Shown piece by piece: positions 1 through 9,840 of a stretch of 29,759 bases of DNA. The stretch's first letter is position 1. Every line of letters starts with the position of its first letter. The position numbers and the translations under genes were made by a program. Location of the stretch: the NCBI GenBank assembly GCA_910592205.1, contig CAJVPJ010000303.1:1-29759 (forward strand), in the 5' to 3' direction. The notes under the pieces are model-generated. The model did no database searches. It was not told the origin of the DNA and worked only from the letters and a program-made list of their open reading frames with translations. This DNA is from Paraglomus occultum. Lineage: Eukaryota > Glomeromycota > Glomeromycetes > Paraglomerales > Paraglomeraceae.

Positions 1-1
1 G

Positions 2-214
2 CCAACGATGCCTGACTCAGCACCAGAGGAATACAAGAAACTTGCCGAACAGTGTTGTGACGCTGATCCCGATAAGCATCCGATTGCGTTTAGACTTTGG
101 GCTGATATTCCCCACCTTACAACTAAAGAGTCAATACGAAGAATAGATGAGGCCCAAAATGGACGAGAACCTGCACAAAAAAAAAGAAAAGGTAATCGTG
201 ATATGACAGTATAA
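2..214 (+). CDS. C-terminal end of a TKL-like protein kinase (partial, left edge)
   Basis: The frame is open to the left edge and ends at a stop at 212-214. It encodes the last helices of a kinase C-lobe: MPDSAPEEYKKL, then QCCDADPDKHP, then a Lys-rich tail. The same segment occurs in the kinase locus at 7552-9840 (MPDSAPEEYKKL, RCCDADPDKRP), and the two are nearly identical at DNA level over about 75 bases but in opposite orientation. In this family the DP-x-KRP motif near the domain end is strongly conserved; here Arg is replaced by His, and the tail then diverges from the other copy. It is either the end of a full gene lying left of the window or a truncated copy. Family assignment is firm; functionality is unknown. 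Confidence 0.7.
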   Translation, partial: PTMPDSAPEEYKKLAEQCCDADPDKHPIAFRLWADIPHLTTKESIRRIDEAQNGREPAQKKRKGNRDMTV

Positions 215-324
215 CATTAAATGATTTTACATGCAATTTAATAAAACCAACCTCCTATATTGTGGTATCACGTGGTGAGAAGGAGAGTAGTATGACCTGT
301 TTTATTGAGGTTAGTAGCTAATCT

Positions 325-932
325 TTATTTGCCTATCCGCCGCTTAAACATATCAATGTCAAAACCCCTAGTGAAAATGGAAGCAAAAAAGTTCGAGTCA
401 AGATGGTTGTATTTTGCTGGAATATCGGTCTGAATCGAACATAATTCTATTTGTCTGTTATCGCGTTGAACTTGGGAATGGTTGGTCATGTGATAAAAAC
501 ACGTATCAAATATTCCATCATTTATAAAAAATTTTTTTATATGAAAAACTTGCGTCGGGGAATTTTCTCTGTTACGCCTAATTCGACTACGTCTGAATAA
601 TCGTCTTCTACGGCTCAAGCGCATGGGCCGCGAATAAAGGACTTTCTTCTCTTGTCCATAACAATATAGCAACAAAAGCGCACAACTTATTACAAGCGGT
701 CTCGATATAAGAAAGTGGCTTTCTTACATCGAAATTTCTTTTGAGACGTGAAATTGGAACCAGCAAAAGATGTTTTTTATAGGCAGATTTCTTATATGGA
801 AGGGTTTTTATATTTAATAGATTTACGTCGAGCTCGGATAATAGTCACCATCTACTAACCGAAATAACGGACAATACGAAAATGAAAGAATCTCCCCCAC
901 AATTGTATTTGATAAACCAATCCTCTTGACAT
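325..932 (-). CDS. Hypothetical small basic protein with one hydrophobic segment (two exons)
   Basis: I do not recognise this protein. Exon 2 (325-722) is a 132-codon frame without an ATG ahead of its hydrophobic part. It joins in phase to exon 1 (860-932, ATG at 932) through a GT-AG intron at 723-859 (donor GTTAGT, phase 1), giving 156 residues. Visible features are an aromatic N-terminus, a hydrophobic stretch (LVISCALLLLYCYG) that could cross a membrane, a very Arg-rich patch (RLSRRRRLFRRSRIRRNR), and a mixed polar C-terminus ending in FKRRIGK. The stop is followed at once by an AT-rich sequence containing AATAAA. The splice model is inference; codon content looks protein-like but there is no domain support. 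It converges on the kinase fragment at the left edge. Confidence 0.33.
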
Positions 933-1541
933 CAAGTTGCGCAGCTGCCGAATGCTCCTAGGAAAATCTCGATTTTTCCTTTAATTCTGTTTTTCGACTT
1001 GGCGTGTGTGCTGTTATATTATTATTATCTGTGAATTTTTTTGGACCGGGTAAGTGACTTGCTTGTGAACCAAGTCGAGAACATTTGTCAAACACATAGA
1101 ACAATAGCACTTTATTGGATACTCGGATGACGTGTGCGCGTTGAGAATGTGAAAATAGTCTAGAGATCACATGCATGCAAGCGGCGGCCCGCTCGTATGT
1201 TAGCGCAAACTATGTTTCCTAAATGTCATGATGGAATACTGTCAGTTAGCTCGGTTAGCGTACGGAAGCCCATGGTAATAATTTTGATTATTTTGTGTGT
1301 TTTTTTTTTTTTATTAAAATTTCGAATATGCATTATTAAATACAAGATTTTTACTATATATAATTAAATAGAATAAAACGCGAGTATACCAAAAGTGTCC
1401 GATTAAATTACAAACGCACAAACGAATGCTTTTTGCAGTCATCTGTTCATTTTTTTTTCTACCCAATCGTTTTGTTTTATACTGTACATATGCGCACTCG
1501 TTGATTAAATAAAATTAATTTCCCTTTTTTCTCCTTTTACA
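933..1541. other. Non-coding stretch, no feature recognised
   Basis: There are short open frames on the minus strand (958-1176) but no motif or splice logic joining them to a gene. It contains a T-run at about 1303-1313 and AT-rich sequence that probably holds the 3' UTR and polyadenylation region of the membrane protein gene at 1542-3251. Confidence 0.5.
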
Positions 1542-3251
1542 TCATATATATTCTTGATATATCCTCTCGGAATCACTAGACGAGACAAAGGCAGGAGTAT
1601 AAGTTGACCCAGCGGGATTCTGCCCGGCAGTGCCAAAATCTTCCTGATGAGTAGGCGACGACCTGACTGCGCGTATCCTTTCATAAACCGGCTTTAATGG
1701 GTGAGGTGTTTGCATCCACATTAGCGAATTGGTCAGTTTTGGAGGGGGAGGGAGTAATGGTGATTGCCTGTTAGAATCCCTCCGCTCTTGTTGTTGTTCA
1801 TGTTGTGCGGCTGATGCCCGCCGTTCTTGATCATCGGTATCGGCCGTGCGTGAAAATTGAGAGAAGCGAATAATGGATTCTCGGATCGTGGTGAAGGATC
1901 GAGTGAGATTTGTCCATGTTGTGCGTGGACTGTCTTGGAACAGAATCTCTTTAGGATACGACACTTGTATATTGCGATTTCTCATTTCTCTGCGTCGTAG
2001 GCGAACTACCAAGATGATAAGCGCAATGATAATCAGAATTCCAACAGAAATTGGTAGGACGGTGATCAATATTAGTTTGAGCTTTTCATGCAGAGCCGAC
2101 ACATTCGAGTCATCGTTATCAGTGTTATCTGAAGAGCTGGATATTGATGTGGGGGATGGTTGATCGCTGTTTTCATTGGTGTCTAAACACACTTTGGGTC
2201 CTGTACCGTCTTGTAGTTTCTCCAAACACCGACCTGATTGACATTGGTTTGATGACTCGCATTCCACTTGGGTAGACAATTTGGGCCTGCACACAGACGG
2301 TGTTGATGTTGAATCGCAATATAGTGAAGGGTCGCAGTTGCCATAGTCTTCAAGTGGTTCGGTCGAATATCCATCTGTCTCATTGGTTGTCTTGAGGATA
2401 ACCGATAATAGTTTAGTCAAAGTCATTGGATCTGTTGGAGTGGTCAGTAACACGCAGGTCTCGTTTTCTTTGCGATAAGGTCCAGTATAGCTTAACGATT
2501 CGGGGCAAGAGCTCAAGCGCCATCCTTCGTCAGTTCTAGGGGAGCAGCTGGCAGTTCCGTTTACGATCAAACAATTGGGTCTAGCAGCCGTACAGTCATT
2601 GTGGATACAATAGTCAAGTATATTTGGTGAACAGTTTGGGTCTGAAATGTTGGTAGAAGCCGTTGTTGTCTCGTTTAGACGAGTAGAATTCTCGGCCACT
2701 AATTTTCGAGGAAGAGAGTTTGTGTATTTTTGTGGTATGGTATCAGATGATGGTGAGGGGAAGGGGGAGGGGAAGGGGGAGGGGAAGGGGGAGGGGAAGG
2801 AGGATGGGGAGGAGGATGGGGATGGAGACAGTTGTGGTGGTGGCGACCGTGGTAGCGTTGATGATGATTTTTTAACACTTTCTTTCACGTTATTATTGTC
2901 AGTCGCTATTATGGGTACGGCTTTCTTTTGATTCTTGTTAGCAACACTCTCTTCCCGAAACACACCAACAGGATCACGCTCATCACTTTTCGTCAATTCC
3001 CATATCCCGTTCTTTATTCGATGTTCAAACCTAGTATTCTCTCCGTCTCGCATTCTTTTTATTCTTCTTCTTGTTGTCCACCCATTATAACCCGGTTGTA
3101 CTGAATGGCTGTTTGTCAACATGATTGTTGTCAAATGTTCATCTCCTTTCGCATACATATTTATACCCAGGTTTGCACCGTCTACATTTTGAGCCATGAC
3201 GAGGCCAGCTCGTAGTATCAGTACAACAGGCAGTAGCCAGGCTAAAATCAT
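1542..3251 (-). CDS. Cys-rich type I membrane protein with Pro/Ser-rich stalk
   Basis: A single intact exon of 569 residues; the ATG at 3251 opens directly into a signal peptide (MILAWLLPVVLILRAGLVMA, likely cleaved before QNVDG). Residues about 130-170 are a Pro/Ser/Phe low-complexity stalk with a four-residue SPFP repeat. Residues about 204-360 hold some 16 cysteines with several N-glycosylation sequons (NET, NIS, NGT); the last Cys cluster (ECESSNQCQSGRC) has the spacing of Dickkopf-N/EGF-like extracellular modules. A single transmembrane helix follows at about 389-416 (ISVGILIIIALIILVV), then RLRRR as a stop-transfer anchor and a cytoplasmic tail of about 150 residues with acidic/Gln-rich and proline-rich parts (SPLLPPPPK). 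The layout is that of a cell-surface sensor or adhesion protein. No enzymatic domain is visible and the precise family is unknown to me. Confidence 0.85.
   Translation of the reverse strand: MILAWLLPVVLILRAGLVMAQNVDGANLGINMYAKGDEHLTTIMLTNSHSVQPGYNGWTTRRRIKRMRDGENTRFEHRIKNGIWELTKSDERDPVGVFREESVANKNQKKAVPIIATDNNNVKESVKKSSSTLPRSPPPQLSPSPSSSPSSFPSPFPSPFPSPFPSPSSDTIPQKYTNSLPRKLVAENSTRLNETTTASTNISDPNCSPNILDYCIHNDCTAARPNCLIVNGTASCSPRTDEGWRLSSCPESLSYTGPYRKENETCVLLTTPTDPMTLTKLLSVILKTTNETDGYSTEPLEDYGNCDPSLYCDSTSTPSVCRPKLSTQVECESSNQCQSGRCLEKLQDGTGPKVCLDTNENSDQPSPTSISSSSDNTDNDDSNVSALHEKLKLILITVLPISVGILIIIALIILVVRLRRREMRNRNIQVSYPKEILFQDSPRTTWTNLTRSFTTIRESIIRFSQFSRTADTDDQERRASAAQHEQQQERRDSNRQSPLLPPPPKLTNSLMWMQTPHPLKPVYERIRAVRSSPTHQEDFGTAGQNPAGSTYTPAFVSSSDSERIYQEYI
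2755..2802. repeat. 12-bp G-rich coding minisatellite with quadruplex potential
   Basis: The 12-base unit GAGGGGAAGGGG is repeated three times perfectly plus a partial fourth, with six or more G4/G5 runs on the + strand. It lies inside the membrane protein gene and is read from the other strand as Pro-Ser-Pro-Phe, so unit changes keep frame. The G-rich strand is the transcription template; the mRNA is C-rich here. Confidence 0.9.
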
Positions 3252-3356
3252 TTTCGACTGCTGCTACATGTGGGTGGACCAGCGAGACACAATTATGAAT
3301 GTTCAACGACAGTGCGATCAAGACGTAAAATCAAGAGTGATGATGCGGGAGGGTGT

Positions 3357-3400
3357 GTATATATATATTGGATGAACGCCGTGTATGTATATATTTATAT
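3357..3400 (-). promoter_or_regulatory. TA-rich possible core promoter of the membrane protein gene
   Basis: Two TATA-like stretches (3357-3369 and 3385-3399) lie about 105-150 bases upstream of the ATG at 3251. Position and composition fit a TATA region, but nothing else marks the transcription start. Confidence 0.25.
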
Positions 3401-6400
3401 GTGGTTTAATATAAATTAAAGCGAGGGGGTGGGTATGAACATTCGCACCACAGAACGGGATAGAAAGTCATGTCGGGATAAGTGGGGGTGTAAGGCCTGG
3501 ATATAAGTAAGAATACAAAGTTCTAATTATTATTACCAAAATAGACATAGAATAAACAGATTGCATCAAATTGATTATGTTTACGTTACGTTAAAAGCCC
3601 AAAGTTAAACATGTAATGAACATCCAAACTTGGACCTCTGATTCGATTGTCCAAGCTTAATAATGATAGGCCTGCATTGTAATATGACAGACGAATATGG
3701 AAAGGATGTGTCGAGATAATGATAATATGCTTATCTATTATGGAATGCAGCGCATATTCCGCACATTCTTCTTTGCATTACCTGATGAGGGTATCTCCAC
3801 CCGAGGCGTATTCGTACATGTCCCACATCACACACACACAATTCTTCTGTAAAGACGTCAGAGACATGTTGAACGTACAAACAATGTTACATCTGCTTAT
3901 TAACGGTTAATGACCTGAATGTCTATTTCATTATTAGGTTTAATACAAAGAACATGAAGGGTATGGTGTCAAACATGTAAGGTATTCAAGGATGTAAGGA
4001 ACGTTCCGGTTTATTCGGCCAATCATAGTATCAAACTTGCGTATTAATTGACTGAGCACTGGTAATAAATAATGAAGAGAGAAACGCACTTAATATTCAA
4101 TGCTCCCAACCATAAATCCGAGAATGCTTTGAAAAAAAGGGGGAATTGAAACACGTTTCAACAAACGGCCGCGGAAAATGTAAAAATACCAAAACCTCTT
4201 TTTTTTGCCATTATCAACCTTTTTTCCTATTTATTGCTTTCTCTCTACTCTCCCTTTTTCGTACATGGCACTTCGGCATTTCTGGTCTCGGACTGAAAGT
4301 CGACTGTCATTCGCTCGGTATAGATAGCAGATCTCTGAACGTTATGATGATACAGAATATTTGCACTGTACCACTAAATGAACATCACTTCTTGTAATAG
4401 TAAAAGGGCCCAACTTTTTTGTTTACATTCATTGTGATAAAAATGTCAATTTGCCATTGTTATAATTAACCCTTTATTCTGTAAGTCATCGAAAACGTGT
4501 GATTCATTGCTTATGCCAATAAAGAAGTCGCATGATCAAAGGAACAATTAACACCGAGCCATGGTTCGGACATTGAATGAAGGAAAAAACTTGTTTAGCA
4601 AGCAAGGAAAGACTGGAACTACTATATATCGTACACATATTTGGTGTGTTGGTATTATGGGTCGGGACGACCGGAATCACCATGTTTTTCGCAGTTTGTT
4701 TATCAGTACAAACAAACAACTGATTATGATAACGTACTAATTCAAGACTGTGCAATCACCAAAGTGCTATCGTGTAGTACCAAAGGGCAAGATACTGGAT
4801 GGGACGGAACCAATCAAGACATGAAACGGAAAGTTTAAAAAAATCAGAGCAGACCATTCGTTAACCTTACGTACAAGCGACAAACATTGTCATCGTCGAT
4901 AGGGTTGACAGAAAAAAAAACAATAGGGTTAATTCCAAAATTGAACAGATAATGATCTCTACGAAGCATACGAAATGTACCGCTTTCCCATCCAATTGGA
5001 TTGATAGATAAGATGGAGTTAATCAGATGGAAGGTCACCGTCGAAAAGTCGAGATTCAGCTAAAGGACGGACCGGACGTAACCCCGAACCAATCAGATAA
5101 TTTGTCAAGCGACATAACAACTTGCCGTTTATCGTTTATCAATTATTAATTTACAGCAATTTTTAGTTTTGGCAGCTAACATAATGCAACGTCAAAGCAT
5201 AGATAAGCTTTTAGTTAAATCGCTAACCTTAAAATAACGCCACGCTATCTTTCAACTTGGCATAAGTTATTCACAAAGAGCATCAATTAATTATATCTAC
5301 ACACCACGTGTATTAATATGCGTACAACACGTGTTATTACAGCATGTCAGTCGTTCAGCATAGCACTCTTCATTTTTGACGAGTTATAAATGGCATAATC
5401 ACTATCTTGCTTGTACGGGCGAAGAGAAAAAATTCCAAATCAGCTGTCATGAATTGTAAATAAACTTAATACATTGCCATTTCCATAATAATCGTGTCTT
5501 AACTAATTAATTTGCACGTCTGGCTGTTCAACTACCTTTTTCTATTAGTCAAAACAAAACAAACCTGTTAGCCACGATAACAGTCTGTTTCTCTCAAATA
5601 CGTTTCTAATGTTTGAATAGCCATCTTTGACTGATTCAACGGAACAATTATAACAAATACTTTTTCGAATATTTTCCATATCAAGCTTATCTAACGTGCA
5701 TCGCAAAACTAGCATAATTTGCTTACATAAACCAAGTCAATTCCCAACACGCCGTAAAATACATTTTGAAATTACCGCAACGTGAATGCCAATCTGTGCA
5801 CGTTCCTCTTTTATGGCATGCGTTTCTCCACATGAAATATGTTTTTGTCATAAGCTTCCAAAGTTTTGTGTTCGTGATTGGTCAAGTACATCATAAAGAG
5901 AATCTCCATCGACCATCACCCACCGACGGTTTACGTTATCAAAATCCATATAAACATTGATTTTGTTTTATATGACGTTCAACTTTGATCATAATACAAC
6001 TGGAATTTGTAACTTTTCAGAGAACGACAGAACAAACAAGCTCTATGGATAAGCGGTAAGAGAAAGCTCTGACTATAAAAGATAATATTACAAATGTTAC
6101 AGCTCGACCACTGCGCTGGATTTAATATCGAAGAATTAATAAACGCATTGAAAATTAGGAAATATTAACCTGAATTGAGTATCTTTTATTAAGAGACTTT
6201 TTTCACAGTGATCAATCAAATGCACGTTATTTTGATTAATTCCCGTTTCCATATCATATTTGTTTAGAACAGGCGGACGATATTACATTAAATTGTTCTA
6301 TCAACTCTTGTTAAGCGTATCGAGCACATACTTTATAGCACAGATCAGATTAACGTGTCAATAGGCGTGTCTAATGATAGTTTCTGGCAACAAGTCTGAC

Positions 6401-6807
6401 CCACTACGGAAAAGTAACGTTGTCAACTACATACATATACAGTGATCGACATATCCCTCCCTCTCCTTCCAATGATATTGCTACGTTTATTGCACTTACT
6501 GGTCTGTCGCTTTTCTCGCTGCGCGCAGCCATTGGAACGCCATTTTCAAAAAGTCACTTTAATTTGATATACAGTGAACTTTACTAGATTTCCCCGTGTA
6601 TTCCTTACGTATAAATTTGATATATCATACTCTGTTGATATATGCATCCAGATTTTATTCTTAACTACATGCATTTCAATTAAATTTTAAACTTAAACTT
6701 ACAATTTAATTAATTGAAAAGTTAAAGTTTCAATAGTAAATTACAAGCTTATCAAGAAGTTTGAGCCGCGAATAGAAGATAATGAATGAAGTTATCTGCG
6801 ATTGTAG
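3401..6807. other. Long AT-rich intergenic region without a supported gene
   Basis: I looked for conserved motifs in the few open frames of 60-85 codons here (for example 3719-3910, 4146-4397, 4504-4755, 5766-5960). None has a recognisable domain, protein-like composition or splice partners. The sequence is AT-rich with scattered short poly-A/T runs. Old gene relics too decayed to read by eye cannot be excluded, since a kinase relic begins right at its end. Confidence 0.5.
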
Positions 6808-7216
6808 CTATTTTCGGTTTAAGCCAAATTCCCAGTAGACAAGAGTTTTACTAAGTACTTTCGAGACATGATAGGACCTTACATCATTATGATAAATGGC
6901 ATCACACATGTCATTTTCCGGGATATCCTCGTCCGCTTCTGTTAGTAGGTCATAAAAGTAACTTTCAACTGTTGGACGCGTGTTGGAAATCACACATTGC
7001 AGCAAGGGTTTATATTTCTCTGTGATACATGTTGCTTCTTGTAACGCTATGCTGAAATCAAGCGTGCTAAATCAGACGTCGATGGTCGCCAAGATACTAA
7101 ATTACTATTCGAACTGCATATCTCTAAAAGATAGTTCTCCTGTGATAATCAAATACAGCTCGATAAGTCGGTTTTTGGCAAATTTCCAATCTTCGCAATG
7201 TAAATCCATCACGTGA
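6808..7216 (-). pseudogene. Decayed kinase C-lobe relic
   Basis: Fragments of a kinase C-lobe can be read in order on the minus strand in shifted frames. At about 7105-7205, YLIITGELSFRDMQFE matches YLMATGEPPFRHREFD of the neighbouring locus. At about 6950-7035, TEKYKPLLQCVISNTRP matches PEEYKKLTERCCDADPDKRP. At 6808-6950 is a tail with LTEADED and AIYHNDVRSY matching LTEEVKDD and IIYHNNVKPL. Between these pieces are stops and at least one frame change. The Cys-Asp-x-Asp-Pro block is lost. It lies downstream of and in the same orientation as the kinase pseudogene at 7552-9840, so it is best explained as an older tandem copy of that gene's 3' end. Confidence 0.72.
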
Positions 7217-7551
7217 TTTGATTACCCATATTAATAATAATTGAAATAGCTCGATTTACAGCGTCAATAATAATAAGAACGGAATTTATATTTAAACACG
7301 ATAATTTTAATTTATTAATATATAGTGGTTATCAGCTGACTTTGTAATACCAAAGACAAATTTGCGATTCTTCGAATTCGAATAGTAATAGTAATAGTTG
7401 AACCAATTCACGCTTTACCGAACTGTGAATAACCGTTACTCAAGTTTGAGTCACTAGATCAGAGAAACGATGTTAATATCGTAAATTATATTTCAACGTG
7501 TAACCAGCTGTTGTCACATACCTCAAACCGTAATCGTATTTGTTTCTCGGT

Positions 7552-9840
7552 TTAGGCAAAATCGTTAATAGGTAAGAGTTTACTAGAGTATTTACTCTCC
7601 TTCTCGAGTCGCGATAAGGGTTTTACGTTATTATGATAGATAATATTCCACGTGTTGTCGTCTTTCACCTCTTCAGTAAGCCTTCGAATATCTTGCAAAA
7701 GTGTAACCATATCAGGACGCTTATCAGGATCAGCATCACAACATCGTTCGGTAAGTTTCTTGTATTCCTCTGGTGCGGAATCAGGCATCAATGGTCGTAG
7801 CCCACCCATAATGCCGCATACTAAATCTCTGTCAAATTCTCTATGCCTAAATGGTGGTTCGCCAGTTGCCATCAAGTACATAATGATGCCAAAAGAATAT
7901 ACATATGACTGCCGAGTAAATTTGTGAGTATGGAAGACTTCTGGTGCAATAAAGGGTAGAACACCTTTAAGCATTGAATTTTGTTGAGATAAATTCACTG
8001 ATTGAGAAAGACCAAGATCGCATATGAATGCTGTTGTATAACCCGTATTGTCATTCATAACAATGTTTCCACCATGAAGACCACAATGCCCTAATCCCAC
8101 ATTATGAATAATACGCAGACGATATGCTATATCCTCCAAACACTTTAATTTATCCATCCACGTCAATTTGTTAATATTTTGAGCCAAATAAGACAAAATA
8201 TTACCATTGTTAGCATATTGCATAACAATCATGTGCTCTTTTGTTTCTGGGTCTTGTGTCACTCCATAAATTTTAAGGAAATTAACATTATAACATTTCT
8301 GAACTATAAAATAAAAATTAATACAAAGTCAGATTATATCGATTTAATTAATACCGCCGATGATTGCTTACTATTACCTCGGAAATAAGTAATTCCAGCG
8401 TTTTGTCAGACGCGTTTTTAGCGCAACAGTTTCCGCCAAATACACTACTTCTGAATACCTTTTATATTTGGCAGAATAGACTATTCCATAACCTCCAGAT
8501 CCAATCTCCTTAATTTGATCAAGTCGTTATACTGCATATATCGTACATGTTCGCGAGTTTGTGTAAATCTGTTCAACAATGTATATTCGTCGTGGTAGAA
8601 CACTAAATAGTAGTCCTGAGTATATGGCTCTTGTGTGATTCCGATTATCCAAATATTCTCGGGCGTTAATATTTCAGGGAATTCCTTCGTTAGCTATTTG
8701 AGTAAATAAAAAATACAGTCATTACAACTACGACAATGACAATAATCGATGTTATACATCTGCACTTATCGTTACTGATCGCCATATTCGTTAACTATCC
8801 TTTTGAGCGTCATTCGTGTCAATTCATTCGTTGTTGATTCTAACCACTCTGCTGAATGTGTGCATCCACGAGGTAACGATGCTACCTCTTTTACGTTTGT
8901 CAATAGCGAGTATTCTATCCACAGTAAATAGTCATTGTCTTTATCTCCGTATTCTTCCACGATTCCATAATAAACGAATCCAAAGACTTGTTGCCCGTAG
9001 TCCAACCAAGAGGTCAGCAGAATGCGTTTACCCTAGGTTCTACTTGCTCCGTACACGCCAGACATAATCCGTGTTCCTCCTCTTCTCCTATTAGATAATA
9101 TATTTGTTCGCTGTATGTAAATCCGATGGTAATCCAAACATCCTTGATAAGAATATCTGGATACTTATGACATAACTAATGATACATAATAACAGGTCAA
9201 TAATTATTCTAAACTATTCAATAAACATGACGCATAAGTAAATGGTTTACCTCAGCATAATACAAATCATGTGTCTCGTCTGATATCTCAAGTGGAATCA
9301 ATTTTAGTGGCCAAGCAAGTAGGTAGACCATCCAGGTAGTCCTCTTCATCAATAATATTTGGAATCCACTCCAAATAGGCGTCGTTTGGCGAGTTTGTCC
9401 ATAATTGAGATTGCTTAATAAACTCATCGAGTTTTTTATTGTTGCGATGATTAAGCCATTTGGAGTATCTTCTAAACTGATTAATGTCACTGTTATATTT
9501 GTGTGATGGAAGTGAGTATATTCGGGCAAACTCACTCACAAGTGCTGGTGTACAGGTTGCACCGCTTCCAAGTAATATACCAACATTATCTCATAGCTAT
9601 CATCATTTGTTTCCTTGCGACTTGCCCAGTAGACGTTGTCAATTGGACTTGGCTCTACGTCAGTAATCTCCGAGCAAGGAATCTGTTCAAGCCTCAAGTT
9701 TGCATATTCACTTTCCAAGGAGGATTGGACCAAGTTATCGATTTCTTGATTAAAGTTTCCAAAACTGGCATGGTTTGATATAAAAAAAAAGCTCTTTGGT
9801 TATTGTGTTATATTGCGGCGCAAGTCTGACAGGCAGCCAT
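7552..9840 (-). pseudogene. TKL-like kinase locus with successive N-lobe-like units and one C-lobe; multiply broken
   Basis: Read on the minus strand from a possible ATG at 9840. The C-lobe (7552-8298) is intact in frame: GVTQDPETKEHMIVMQY hinge, HCGLHGGN catalytic loop, ICDLGLS, IAPEVF, YSFGIIMYLMATGEPPF, ADPDKRP. Upstream is its own glycine loop (GSGGYGIVYSAKY) and VALK lysine. Before that come further family segments: CQTC, GNFNQEIDNLVQSS (about 9560-9840); NNKKLDEFIKQSQL, YLEWIP, VWITIGFTYSEQIYYLIG, HGLCLAC (about 9020-9530); and WTTGNKSLDSFIMES, LLWIEYS, MTLKRI, WIIGITQEPYTQDYYLVF (8530-9010). GT-AG introns: 8299-8377, 8694-8774 (donor missing one G), 9176-9250. Breaks: TAA at 9808-9810; frame changes near 9540, 9288, 8945, 8520 and in the T5 run at 8415-8419; TGA at 9014-9016. 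The catalytic-loop Asp is Gly (8080-8082). Membership of the family is certain; loss of function is very likely. Confidence 0.85.

Noticed and set aside
1873-2931. + strand frames antisense to the membrane protein, including a Gly/Glu/Lys repeat
   Set aside because: Shadow of the 569-residue gene; the repeat is the reverse of the PSPF minisatellite.
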